DNA of 64,000 nt, taken from contig CAMGYJ010000011.1 in NCBI GenBank assembly GCA_946122785.1, forward strand, positions 11,160,001 to 11,224,000, written 5' to 3'. The DNA is from Linum tenue. Taxonomy: Eukaryota; Streptophyta; Magnoliopsida; Malpighiales; Linaceae. This document shows, in pieces, positions 33,891 through 50,812 of this stretch (position 1 is the stretch's first letter; each line of letters starts with the position of its first letter). The translations under genes and the position numbers were made by a program. The notes beneath the pieces are model-generated. The model did no database searches and was not told where the DNA came from. It saw nothing but the letters and a program-made list of their open reading frames with translations.

Positions 33891-35029
33891 TTCCAAGACT
33901 TTTTTACTAGCTAACATTATTTCAATTGATCATTTGCACTTTCTATATAGGATCACAGTAGACTTCAAACATGTGGTTGATCACTATCTTCTTCTCTAGT
34001 CCTTGCACACTTGAATCCACATACAAAGAATCTTTTTCAGCTTCATGCATTCTTCTCGTAAGCATATCTATAAGAATTGGGTAGATAGTTCAGACACTAT
34101 GTTGTTGCACATAATTGTTCACATTTCATTTCTCTTAGGTCGAGCTTCATAACCCGGTATCATTTTATCTGAATTTTTGTAATATGCAGGTGACATCTAT
34201 CCTGTCACTTGCAGCAGCATCGACATCAGCATGAGTCACAATTTTGGAGGCTCGAGACCTGCACTACTGCAATGCCACACCTTACTTCCCATGCAAAAGG
34301 TTCCAAATCTCCATTGCTTTGGCTTTCATCTCTGGGTTTCTCCTTGCTGTGTCGTCCCATGTCATGTTCTGGCTCATGGCGTCTGTATGAAGTCTAAAAA
34401 CTCCTCAAAGTGTGATTAATTTTGTAGCTGTAAATACAAGTTACCTGAGCAACAGAATCCGGAACTTGTCGATCGACGACGATGGAAAACCACAGAGTGG
34501 CGGATGGAGTGCCGCTCCAGACCTTCGCGCGGCTTCTCGACGGGTAGACGGCTACCCTGCGATTCGCAGCACCGGAAGCTTATACTCATGAAATCAAGCT
34601 GCGAATCTTTGAGATCACCAGAATCTCTGTTCAATCCCGAGGCTTGTCATCGGCGGCCGCCATCTCGACGACGATTTCGTCGTCTCGACGCCGGAGTGCA
34701 GCGTACACCTCCTACTTGACGGAAACAGGGACGATTGCAGGGCGGAAGATTGCGCCTTTGAAATCGATCGATTGGCGTCGGCGCCAGGAGGACGATACGT
34801 CTTGGATGGAGGAGGATTGAGTGGTGGCAGAAGAGAATTGAGCGGCCGGAAGAGGATTACCGTCGGCGCTGGAGGAGAGACTGTGGAGAGGGGCGGAAGA
34901 AAGAAGAAGAAGGGTGGGTGGGCTGAATATATTTTAATTTTAATTTTATTAGATTTTAGTTAAGTTTACCCTTATACCCTTAATGAATTCTGTTGTTAGT
35001 ATAACAACACTAAGTGTGTTGTTATACTA

Positions 35030-35432
35030 TCCGCACCCGTGGCGGGTAGTGGTAATTTATTTGGATACTAACAGTTTACGGTTATCAAATTCGTGTTTAC
35101 GGATTTGAAGGTTTTGAATTTGTGATTTGATGGATTTGTAATTTTAAATTTACATGAAATGTGAGATAATATTACAAATTCATGAAAAATATACACCATA
35201 TATCGTATCCTCGTATAATTATAAATCAGTGGGCGTCATTAACTCGCGATACCAGAATAAGAGCAGCAACCTCTAGTGACATTATAGACATGAAAAAGGA
35301 AGACCTTCATGACTCTATGAAAAACATGGCCGTACAAATATATTATGTCTAGATATTTCATTTCGATTTCTCAAACGGTCTTCGAAGTCACGTAAAAAAG
35401 CATTTACACATCGCGGGATGACATATCATTAT
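35030..35432. other. Intergenic spacer
   Basis: AT-rich, no gene or repeat recognised. Confidence 0.45.
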
Positions 35433-35761
35433 CGGTTAATTGCATGGTTGGTCACTGAAATTACAAAAAACATTGCATGGTTGGTTTATTTTATTTATTT
35501 ATTTTATGGAAAAAAATTAGTTGAACATTAAAATAGATTAAATTTTATTTTATTTATTATTTCTTAATTCTCACGTCACTAAGTTAACGGTCAACTTTGA
35601 GAGTTGACAGCCACATCCGCCAAAGTTAACGGAGTTGGACGGAGAGTGACCAAACGTGAACGATTTCAGTAAACTGAAGTACCATCAAAGGATTTAAATA
35701 TTTCAAGTGACCAAACTTAAACGTTTTTTGTAATCTCAGTGACCAACCATGCAATTAACCC
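35433..35761. mobile_element. Short MULE-like MITE
   Basis: Left CGGTTAATTGCATGGTTGGT and right end complement GGGTTAATTGCATGGTTGGT match for about 38 bp through CACTGA and ATTACAAAAAAC. The flanks TATCATTAT (35424-35432) and TATCATTAG (35762-35770) match at 8 of 9 positions. Length 329 bp. Confidence 0.8.
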
Positions 35762-35770
35762 TATCATTAG

Positions 35771-36568
35771 TTCATTACCATACTCATATTTCCTTTCTTC
35801 TTCTTTTGACACAAGTTCAAAAGAGGATATGCACAAAAGGCTATAATTTCCATTCCATTTTTGGCGCTTCACGTTGTTTAAAGTCTCGCCAAATATTTTA
35901 TTTTATTGTCTTAAAATGTGTTGAACATAATGGAAACAAATATCAGCATATCATCGAAAGATATTATACATCTAATTCTAAGCTTTCAAATATATTTTTT
36001 CTTCTTCATTATACACAGGTTAGGGATAAAAGCTGCATAAAAAACAATCATTTTCCTTTTATTGAACTTACAACTTCTCTTTTTTTATATAGGTAACTTA
36101 AAACTTCTAAAAAACTCATAAATGACGAACTAAATTACATCAGTTCAATATTCACGTCTATACGGAAACCCAACAATAAAAAGACCCGAGGATGAAAAAG
36201 ACCAAAGACAACTAACTATATACGTATTAAACATGCTATACAAAAATCTACCAAACAAAAAAAAAATTATTTTACATATTAATCAAATGAATTAACGAGA
36301 AAAGATATAGAACTTCGCCATAAATTTCGAACATGTGATATCTAAGTCAGAAGTCAACAGCAATACCGGTAAACCGCTCATTCGCCATAACAAATCAACT
36401 CGAAATTAACGAAACGGAGATAATATTAATTATTATGCATTGAAAATACAATTGAAAAACAAAGCTTACAAAGTAATGAAAGCATCACTATGTCTTCTCT
36501 CAAATGGGAAAATTAAATCACAAACTATGTTACGACTGAAACAATAATCAAACCACAAAGACCAATAT
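35771..36568. other. 3' flank of the C2H2 gene
   Basis: AT-rich, with no supported gene. It includes the presumed 3' UTR of the minus-strand gene ending at 36569. Confidence 0.45.
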
Positions 36569-37273
36569 TCAAAGCTTCAAGGTGAGGTCCAAATCCTCCC
36601 TCTCGTCTTCCTTCTCCACGTCCACCACCACCACTCCCGCCTGCCGCCACGGCCTACCCTCCATCCGCTGCAGAAACGGCCTCGTATAAGGCGCCCGAAT
36701 TCGCTCTTCCAATGTCCTAATCAATCCTCCCCGTTGGTAAGCAGACTTGAAATCATTGATGGTATGATATGGGGTTGGTGACGATGACGAAGACAACGTC
36801 GGTTGATCAAAGCGTGACAAGGACGAAGAAGCCACGTAATAGTTGTAGCAACGCTGGATCAAACCCGCGGTTTGGGTAGAAAGACGACCGGATGAAGGCG
36901 GGGAGAGCGCGAAGGATTGGATGGAGCGGTTGATGCGGTGTGAAGCCGGGGTCTGCCCGCGCCCGGCGGAAGGAGGCGGCGGTGGTGGTTGTAGTAGCGG
37001 CGGCGACAGAAATGATGACGTGGCGCCGTCATCACCCGCCTTGCGTTTTCTCAGGTTGGGGAGGGAGGCGGCTAAGTGGGGGCGGTTGTGGGGAGAATGG
37101 GTGTTGACGTGGTCGATGAGGGTTTGGATGGTTGTGAAAACCGCCTCGCAGGAGTGACAGATTAGGGATAACTGTTCGGACGAGGGTGCAGGTACGATAG
37201 CCTGTTCGCTCGATGAAGCGCCGGAGGAAGGAGGGCCGAAACATGGCCTTTTGGATTTGTTGTTGTCGGACAT
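36569..37273 (-). CDS. Single C2H2 zinc-finger protein with C-terminal EAR motif
   Basis: An intronless frame of 234 residues starting MSDNNKSKRPCFGPPSS. One C2H2 finger, CHSCEAVFTTIQTLIDHVNTH (residues about 39-59), lacks the QALGGH core common in plant fingers. A basic patch NLRKRKAGDD follows and could be a nuclear signal; then a Pro run, and a conserved-looking C-terminal part with SAYQRGGLIRTLEERIRA. The protein ends EDLDLTLKL, an LxLxL EAR motif that recruits TOPLESS-type co-repressors. It is most likely a transcriptional repressor of unknown target. A possible TATA (CTATATATTC, complement at about 37360-37369) lies roughly 90 bp upstream. Confidence 0.85.
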   Translation of the reverse strand: MSDNNKSKRPCFGPPSSGASSSEQAIVPAPSSEQLSLICHSCEAVFTTIQTLIDHVNTHSPHNRPHLAASLPNLRKRKAGDDGATSSFLSPPLLQPPPPPPSAGRGQTPASHRINRSIQSFALSPPSSGRLSTQTAGLIQRCYNYYVASSSLSRFDQPTLSSSSSPTPYHTINDFKSAYQRGGLIRTLEERIRAPYTRPFLQRMEGRPWRQAGVVVVDVEKEDEREDLDLTLKL

Positions 37274-37978
37274 GGTTTTTTGGATGGAGAACGAGAGATA
37301 CGTTAAGTGCTAGAACAATGGTGGATGATTTTGATTTACACAAAGGTGACAATCACTTGAATATATAGTCAATGTTGTTACTTGTTACCATTTTTTAGGT
37401 GTATGGAGGTGTACATGCATGGCATTTCATTCATAGCAAAGATTTTGAAGGGCCGAATATTGTACGGTTGTAAAGGGAAATTTAACTATAAGGAAATGTA
37501 GAGGAGGTGGAACTAAATTGCCTAACATTTTAGATTCATTGGTAAAAAAATTGATTTCATAAACGAATATTTAAGGAACTCATATAAATTTATGATTTTG
37601 TAGGCATAGTAAAAAAGATAGATATATTTTTTTTTTTTGGCATGGTGTGTGTGAAATTTAACAAGTTTGCTATTTGGGTTAAAGAGTATATGGTTTTTGT
37701 AATAATCTAGTCTTCATACAATGCAATAAAAATTAATATGGTGCATTATCTAGGTAGAAGTATCATTAAATTTTCGAAAAAAAGGTAACAAAATTTAGTA
37801 TGAAGGATTGAGTAGATAGAACTGTAATTATATTTATTTATGGCAAAGAAAGTAACAAAATTTAGCATTATACATTGTATGGAAAGAACTATAATTATAG
37901 TTATGGAAAAGAACGTAACAAAATTTAATATGTTGCATTGTCTAGGAATAACTATAATTATATTTATCGCAAAGTATC
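37274..37978. other. Upstream region of the C2H2 gene and LINE left flank
   Basis: Promoter-proximal sequence, then AT-rich text in which a motif of the form AACAAAATTTAGTAT and AACTATAATTATA recurs at about 37790, 37856 and 37917. The same phrase precedes each later LINE unit. Confidence 0.55.
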
Positions 37979-39900
37979 GAGAAAACCGTTGGTGATAAGT
38001 TTTGGAAGTTGGCCTCTGTTTCTAAGGATGGCTTGGAGCTATAACACGTGATTTTTGCACAAAGGTTTTGCCATGAATGTTCATAACAGCCGTCGAACTA
38101 ACTTATGATTGGACACTTAGACTTCGCATGTATTTCTTTAGGAGCAAGCCATATGAGAGGTTCCAACGACCAACGGTACAAATGTTTTGATGACTTCTCT
38201 GATCCTAACCTGGACTGGGAGTTCAATGAGTTTGAGAATCTTCTTCCTATAGTGGTGAGCGGCAAGATCAAATCAATAATTATGATTGACAGTTTGTCCA
38301 ACGATAATGACACACTTCTTTCATAAGAGTACGTACCCCCAACAACCAGTTCACCACAAGTTCGGCTTACAAGATCAGCTCACCACATCAATCCTCTCAA
38401 GCATCGACGATGTGGAAGGCCATTTTGAAACTCCAACTCCTTGAGAGAGTTCGCTACTTTGTTTGAACTGTTGATGTTCCACAAATGAAGAGTTATGACC
38501 ACCATGTGAAACACCTAGGAGACTCGACCATTGTGGGAAGGAAAAAGAAAGTTGTGTTCGGCTAGTTAGTTGACAAAGTGAGGAAAATGGTAAAACTTTG
38601 GAACAACAAGTTGTTATTGAATGCAGGGTACTTATTAAATCGGTATCTCAAGCACATACTACATTTGCCATCTCATTTTTCATGATACCTATGTGAGTAA
38701 TTCAGGAGATATAGCGCACCATCTTCCATTTTTGTGGGGACAAAAAAGGAAGAGAGTGGTGGGTTGAGGACTTTCGAGACTTGCAAAGTTTTAATCGGCC
38801 CTCTTATGTATGTAGTTATGGAAAATAATGCAAGCCCTTAATTTAATAGTGACAAAAGTTATGAATGAGACATTCTCGAGGTTGAGGAAGGCAATAACCC
38901 AAACTACTTATAGTGAGGTTAATGTCGACAAAAGAATTTCTACCAAAGAGAATTCGTTATAGAACTAGGAATGGAAGGAAAGTAGATATATGGTAATATT
39001 TTTGAGTTTTAAATATAGAAAAGTTTAAAGTCTCATCCCCGGCCTCGGTGATTGAGGACTCAACTTCAGTTGCAAAGTTATTTGATTTGGAAACTAGGAC
39101 ATGGAGAAATGACATTCAACGTGCTTATTCAACCCTAAAAATGTTATTAATATTCATAAGATCATTATACCAAGACAACTAGATGCTTGTGTAGCTAAGA
39201 GAAATCATGCCATTATATTGTCAAAACAACGTACAAACTGTGGTGAAAATGCAATGAAGAGGTAGGAGAGTATATACTTTTATTGACTAGAAAAGGCTAT
39301 GAAGGTTGACCATTCCCCCTAAGGTTAAGGTCTTTGAATGAAAATGGGTGCACAATATACTCCCAAGAATGCATGATATTGTGGATCACATGCAAAAAGG
39401 AAGTGAAGGGTTCTCTTTTGCAATCTTGAAGAGACTTATGAGCATATTTTTCGAGACTGTGGGTGGAGCATAATAGTTTGGAGACCTAGCTCTCTACATG
39501 AAGCATTCACAAATGGAGAAAATCTAATATGTGAAAAGTGAATTTGTACCCAAATCGAACGAAAATCTCGGCCAATTTCTTGTTTATTTGGTTTATACCG
39601 AACCAAAGGAACATTTGTTATAGAACAAAAAGAAGCTTAAAGAATGAAGATGATGTGAAAGGAAAGCAATTGTTAGAGGTGTACATTGATTATAAACATT
39701 TTATCACTTATTCAGCAAGGATTCTAGAGCAAAGATGGAAACCATCGACAGACACAAACTTCAGGTTGAGTGTCGAAGTCGCGATTATGAAAAATAGACG
39801 AACAAGGTTTGAAGTGGTGGCTTGGGATCGAAAAGGGGCGTTTTTTCTGGTAGTCATATGAAAGACCCGAACACATTAAGAACAGGAGCTCGTGAAAGCC
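37979..39900 (+). mobile_element. Decayed LINE (L1-type) ORF2 C-terminal region, unit 1
   Basis: Translated pieces, broken by many stops, show LINE C-terminal hallmarks. DFSDPNLDWEFNEFENLLP is at about 38192-38250 and WKAILKLQLLERVRYFVW at about 38411-38464 (zf-RVT type). Thumb text STIVGRKKKVVFG follows. FCNLEETYEHIFRDCGW sits near 39415-39465, with Cys and His in zinc-binding positions. An RNase H-like end (RWKPSTDTNFRLSVEV, then FEVVAWDRKGAFF) lies at about 39734-39850. The domain order is scrambled compared with an intact LINE. Confidence 0.7.
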
Positions 39901-39988
39901 ATGGCTACATATGGCAAAAAATAAGTAACAAAATTTCGTATTATGTATGATATAGAAAGAACAATAATTATATTTATTGCAAAGGATT

Positions 39989-42135
39989 GAGAAAACGATT
40001 GTTGATAAGTTTTGGAAGTTGGTCTTTCTTTCCAAGGATGGTTCTAAGCTATAACACATATTTTTTGCATGAAGGTTTTTCCATAAATGTTAATAATGGT
40101 CAGCGAACTAATTTTTATTGGACAATTAGGCTTTATAGTTATATCTTTTGGAGCTAGTCACACGAGAAGTTCCAACGACCAACGGTGTCGAATGTCTTGC
40201 TGACTTCAGGGATCCAAACATAGGTTGGAAGTGCAATGAGTTTGAGAATCTTCTTCCTATAGTGGTGATTGAGAAAACCAAAAATTTTGCCCAACAAGTA
40301 TGACACCAATTCACCACATAAATCCTCTAAAGCATCGATAATGTGGAATGCCATTGACACTTCAAGTTCCTGAGAGAAATTGCTACTTTGTTTAAATCGT
40401 TGATGTTCTGGGAATGAAGAGTGTGTATGTTGACCACCATGTGACATACTTAAGACTCCCAAGTCCCAACCATTGTGGGTTAAATCCAATTTTCGTGGGG
40501 ACAAAAATAGGCAGAGAGAAAAACTCATTAACCTTATTCGGAGGTTGTGTAAACCAAAGAAGAGTGGCGGACTAGGGGTTTTTATAAGTTTTAAAGGACT
40601 CTCATATGTAAGGAGCTATGAAAAATAATGCAATCCCCGGATTCACTAGTGGCAAAAGTAGTGAACGAGACATTCGAGAGGCAGAGAAAGGCTATAATCC
40701 TAACTACTTGTCATGGAGTTAATGTCAAGAAAAGAATTGCTATGAAATGGAATTCGTTATAGGACTAGGAATGGAGGGAAAACAAATATATGTGAAGCTT
40801 TGTTCGGCTAGTTAGTTGACAAAGTGAGGAAAAGGGTAAAACTTTGGGAAAACAGTTGTTATTGAATGCAGAAAAGGAAGCACTTATTAAATCGATAGCT
40901 CAAGCACATACTACTTTTGCCATCTCATTTTTTATGATACCTATGTGAGTAATTCAGGAGATATAGGGTATCATCTCCAATTTTTGTGGGGACAAAAATA
41001 GGAAGAGAGTGGTGGGCTGGGGATTTTCGAGACTTGCAAAGTTTTAATCCACCCTCTTATATAAGTAGCTATAGAAAATAATGGAAGCCCTTAATTCAAA
41101 TAGTGGCAAAAGTTTTGAATGAGACATTCTGGAGGGAGAGGAAGGCTATAATCCACACTACTAATAGTGGGGTTAATGGCAACAAAAGAATTGCTACGAA
41201 AGAGAATTCATTATAGGACAAGGAATGGAAGGAAAGTAGATAACATGGTATGATTGTTTAGTTCTAAATATAGACAAGTTTAAAGTCTCATCTTCGGCAT
41301 CCTTGATTGGTAATTCGACTTCAGTTGCAAAGTTAATTGATTTGAAAACAAGTACGTGGAGAAATTACATTCAACGTGCTTATTCAACCCGAAAAATGTT
41401 ACTAATATTCATAAAATCATTATTCAAAGACAACCAGACGAAGATGTTTGTGTAGCTAAGAGAAATCATGTCATTATATTGTCAAATCGACGTACAAGTT
41501 GTGGTGAAAATGCAATGAAGAAGAGGTAGGAGAGTATACACTCTGATTAACTAGAAAAGGCTATGGAGGTTGAACAATTTCCCTAAGGTTAAGGTTTTTA
41601 AATGGAAATGGGTGCACAATATACTCCCAAGAGCGTGATATTGTGGATCACATGCAAAAAGGAAGTGAAGGTTCCCTTTTGCAATCTTGAAGAGACTGAT
41701 GAGCATATTTTTTCGAGACTGTGGGTGGATGCGAAGAGTCCGGAGATATAACCCTCTACATGAAGCATTCACAAAGGACAAAATCTAACATGTGAAAAGT
41801 GAATTTGTACCCAAATCAAACAAAAATCTCGGTCGATTTCTTGTTTATCTAGTTTATACTTTATACCGGACCAAAGGAACATTTGTTATGGAAAAAAAAT
41901 AAGCTTGAAGAATGAGAGAGGATGAGAAAGGCAAGAAATTGTTAGAGGTTTACATTGATTATCAACATTTTATCACTTATTCACCAAGGATTCTAGAGCA
42001 AAGATGGAAACCATCGATGTACACAAACTTAAAGTTGAATGTCGAATTCACGATTATGAAAAATAGAGGAACAAGGTTTGAAGTGGTGGTTTAGGATCAT
42101 AAAGGGCTTAATTTTATGGTAGTCATATGAAAGAC
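39989..42135 (+). mobile_element. Decayed LINE ORF2 C-terminal region, unit 2
   Basis: Begins with GAGAAAACGATTGTTGATAA, homologous to unit 1 at 37979, and repeats its order of blocks: DPN(I)GW, thumb text, a copy of the 39060 block at about 41320, PKVKVFKWKWVHNILPR near 41581-41630, and an RNase H-like end at about 41990-42090. Stops and frameshifts throughout. Confidence 0.68.
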
Positions 42136-42262
42136 CCGAACACATTGAGAGCAGAAGCTCGTAAATGCCATGGCTATATATGGCAAAAAAAGTCACAAAA
42201 TTTAATATTTTGTACTATTTAGAAAGAACAATAATTATATCCATCGCAATTCGCAAATGATC

Positions 42263-43300
42263 GAGAAAACGATTGTTGATAAGTTGTGGAAGTTGGTCTC
42301 TCTTTCTAAGGATGGTCCTAAGCTATAACACGTATTTTCTGCACAAAGGTTTTTCCATGAATGGTAGGCAAACTAATTTTTGGTTGGATAATTATGCTTT
42401 GGAGTTATCTCTTTTGACTTTTGAGCTATTCACGAGAGAAGTTCCAACGACCAACGTTGTCGAATGTCTTGTTGACTTCTGGGATCCGAACCTAGGTTTG
42501 TAGTGCAATGAGTTTGACAATCTTCTTCCTATAGTGGTGATCGACAAGGAAGACACCAGTTGGCGACAAGGATGACACCAGTTCACGACAAGTTTGGCTT
42601 ACAAAATCAGCTCACCACATCAATCCTCTCAAGGGTCGATAATGTGGAATGCATTTGAGACTTCCAAGTCTCGGAGAGAGTTTGCTACTTTGTTTGAATT
42701 GTTGATGTTCTCGGTATGAAGAGTGTTGACCACCATGTGACATACCTGGGACTCCCAACCATTATGGGAATGAAAATGAAATTTGTGTTCGACGAGTTAG
42801 TTAAAAGAGCGAGGAAAATAGTAAAACTTTGGAAGATCAAGTTGTTATCCAATGCAGAAAATCAAGTACTTACTAAATCGGTAGCTCGAGCACATATTGC
42901 TTTTGTCAAGTCATTTTTTCATGATACCTATGGGAGTAATATAAGATATATAGAGTCTCATTTCCAACTTTTGCAGGGACGAAAATAGGCAGAGAGGAAA
43001 ACTCATTAACCTAATTGGGAGGCTTTGTGTAAAACCAAAGAAGAGCGGTGGGCTAGGGTTTTCGAGATATGCAAAGTTTTAAAGGACCCTCATATGTAAG
43101 AAGTTATGAAAAATAATGCAAGCCCTTGATTCACTAGTGACAAAAGGTGTGAATGAAACATTCTAGAGGTAGAGAAAGGCTATAATCCTAACTTCTTATC
43201 GTGGTGTTAATGTCAACAAAAGAATTGCTATGAAATGGAATTCATTTTTTTTATAAGAAAAATGGAATTCTTTTTAGGAATAGGAATGAAAGGAAAGCAT
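42263..43300 (+). mobile_element. Decayed LINE ORF2 region, unit 3
   Basis: Third copy of the same start (GAGAAAACGATTGTTGATAA). It holds TNFWLDNYALELSLL and VECLVDFWDPNLG (about 42377-42500). The best-preserved frame, 42716-42988, has YLGLPTIMGMKMKFVFDELV and KLLSNAENQVLTKSVARAH, typical of the LINE RT thumb. It breaks off near 43300. Confidence 0.72.
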
Positions 43301-45010
43301 ATTAATATATATAAAGCACAAGTTCAGTTACTGTTGCCCAAACTCACTAGCTGATTGGGCGGTTGCATTTACATTTTTTATACCCTAAATTTAATTTAAT
43401 TTAATTACAACTTAATCACTATAATGTATATTTTACATTTTAATACCCCGATTTTAATTTTAATGTAAAATTATTGAACAATTATATTTTGGTATCTAAA
43501 TTTTATGAGCTTTTCATACCTACAAATTTTTTAAGTTTTCATATTGGTCCAATATTTAGATTTCACTTGAATCCATTAATAAAATCCACCAATCCTTTTG
43601 AATCAATCCATGAATCCGATCCACCATAACATAAAAGTATAAATTTAGTTTGTACCATACAAGATGTTGTATTACTCAAGTGTAGGAGAGAATTCGACCA
43701 TTTTATATTTGCTCATTACGTGAAACATTAAATAATAAATGATAAAAGAGAGACGACTCTAAAATATTACAAGAGCGATATTAAAAACTCATTTAGTACG
43801 TTTACGGGGTACTAAACAAACTTTTACTAACTACATGTAACAAAATAGGCGACATCTACATAAGCAACTGTCAATAAATTGCTACGGTGAAAATGGTTGA
43901 CTGTTGTATTGACGGCCAACTAAAAGAATTGGTGAAAACCTTTACATCATCTACTTACTTTTCGTTTCATTTTTCACTCGCCTGCAATAACCCTTTCTTT
44001 CTTTATTTCTTTCTTTTCCTTCTTCGTCTAACCCTAATTAGTATACAATTTTTATGTATTCTAATCACAAGTATGAACGGGTCCATACACGACTTATCAA
44101 TAGTCTAGAGAATTAATAATTGAACCATGAACCATTCACTTATCAGCTCAATTAAAAATAAATGTATGTGGTTATTATTTATTAGAAAGTAATCAGTTTC
44201 CACTATGAGATTTGAAGGCGTGAAATTTTAAACGAGTTCCACTTTGTATTCATTTTGCTTCTCCATAAAGTTTTTTTTTTTCACCCGAGCTAGAATTTTC
44301 AACAATTATACATGGAATGTTTGGCTAGGTATCTACATATATAAAATAATATTTTCCATTTTTCTATAAAAAGTAAATAATTATCATCTTGAATACACCA
44401 CCATAAAGGAATTAAACCTCAACTATAAAAATTACAGTTCGGTACCTAAACTTAATAGATGTTTAGATTTATAACCTAAATTTATTTTTTTGGCACATAA
44501 GTCCTCAAAATATTGATGTAACATTACATTTTAGTATCTAAAGTTTTTGTGTATGAAATTTTGGTGCCTAAACTTTTAAAGTTCTACAAATATGTCTAAT
44601 TTTTGTATGTGTAATTGAAACACCCTTGAATAAATGTGTATCCATACCCAACTCATACACATTTAGATTATGAAAGTAAATATCCATACTCTAACCAAAC
44701 TCATCTACAAACTTTCAAACCCATATATAGGTCACCCATACCCTACCCATAATCAATGAGTCTACTTGGGTTTAGGTAAATATAATTTCTTAGCCAAAAT
44801 TTTCAATTTTTTAAAATTGGATGTTGACTGCCATATATCTCTTCTCGGTCAATATCATATTGTCAAGTCAATATTACTAACAAAAAATTAATTTTAGACT
44901 AATAATACTAACAAAATACCATAACGGGCCACATAATACATACCCATAAGCCATCTCTGCCACGCGCAAGGCGCGACATCGTCACCTAATATATATATAT
45001 ATGGGAAGCT
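43301..45010. other. AT-rich insert between LINE pieces
   Basis: About 1.7 kb with no gene. Phrases like ATTTTGGTATCTAAATTT and a block with CCATGAATCCGATCC (about 43610) recur in variant form near 44450-44600 and at 61230-61500. An old unidentified repeat family probably occupies part of it. A short (AT)n run sits at about 44989-45002. Confidence 0.45.
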
Positions 45011-45345
45011 GGTTGAGTTCCAAGTATATAAAAGTTTAAAGTCTCATCCTAGGTCTCACTGATTGTGTACTCGACTTCAGTTGCAAAGTTGATTGATTTC
45101 GAAATGAGGACGTGGAGAAATGACATTCTAGAAATTTATTTCAACCCTAAAAACATTACTAATATTCATAATGTCATTATAACAGACAAACCAGACAAAG
45201 ACGCTTGTGGAGTTACTAATATTCATAATGTCATTATAACAGACAAACCAGACAAAGACGCTTGTGGAGGTACAAGAAATCAGGCCTATATATTTCAAAA
45301 CGAAATGAAGAAGATGTCTGTGAGCATATAATTTGATTGACTGAA
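45011..45345 (+). mobile_element. LINE zf-RVT fragment, unit 4
   Basis: STSVAKLIDFEMRTWRNDIL followed by FNPKNITNIHNVIITDKPD corresponds to the segment found in units 1 (about 39065) and 2 (about 41325). It fits the 'DLID...W...F...D...I..I' block of plant LINEs. It contains a perfect 57-bp tandem duplication. Confidence 0.7.
45156..45269 (+). repeat. 57-bp perfect tandem duplication
   Basis: TTACTAATATTCATAATGTC opens both copies (45156-45212 and 45213-45269), which are identical. The length keeps the frame, doubling a 19-residue segment in the LINE fragment. Confidence 0.95.
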
Positions 45346-45915
45346 AAATGCTATGGAGGTTGAACATTTCCCATTTGCATGGGTACACTAAAGGTGAAAC
45401 ATATCGATGCCACTTGTCCCTTCTCAAAAATTGCGAAAATTAAGTTGAACAGCACGACGATACACGTCCACATAATACCAGTAGCTTATATTATCCTCAG
45501 TAGCCACGGCTCTTAGTTTTTCCGTTAGAAACATACAGGAACAACAATGGGTAGATTAGTAAATGATTACAGCTACACTCATCTCTCGTCCTATAAACAA
45601 TTCTGCCATGTCCCGAACCATTCATCTCCTTCATGAAGCAAAAGAGAATATATAAAAAAAAAGGTATCCAGCAGGTGGCCTTAAAGCCTAAAGGAGGAGC
45701 AGCAGCATACACCTAGAGGCTAGAAGGCATCATCGACCAATGCGTCTGTTTCAGTAGTGGCTTGGCTGTGAAGGTAACGCAAGAATGGATACACAGATAC
45801 AGCATGAAACGGCTTTGTCATGAACTCGCGATAATGGTGTTCCTCAGACTGCCAAACCATAAGAGAAAAGGAGCGAGTTTGAGACCCTTTTCCAAAGAGG
45901 AATCAATCCGCTACC
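45346..45915. other. 3' flank of the casein kinase gene
   Basis: Presumed 3' UTR and downstream sequence of the minus-strand gene ending at 45916; no other feature seen. Confidence 0.5.

Positions 45916-50812
<4,897 letters not shown>

Larger units (their letters stand above)
32727..35029. mobile_element. Putative TIR element (MULE-like) carrying two minisatellites
   Basis: The left end reads GATACTATAACAACAC, a hairpin CTCCTTGTGTTG, then ACAACA. The inverse complement of the right end reads GATAGTATAACAACACACTT then GTGTTGTTATACTAACAACA. The match covers about 45 bp, and each end also folds on itself. I could not find a clean target duplication, so boundaries are approximate (the match may extend outward to CGGG). 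It lies about 260 bp upstream of the NOPCHAP1-like ATG. The interior holds the two tandem arrays below and a GC-rich segment (34440-34920) with no recognised coding sequence. Confidence 0.6.
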
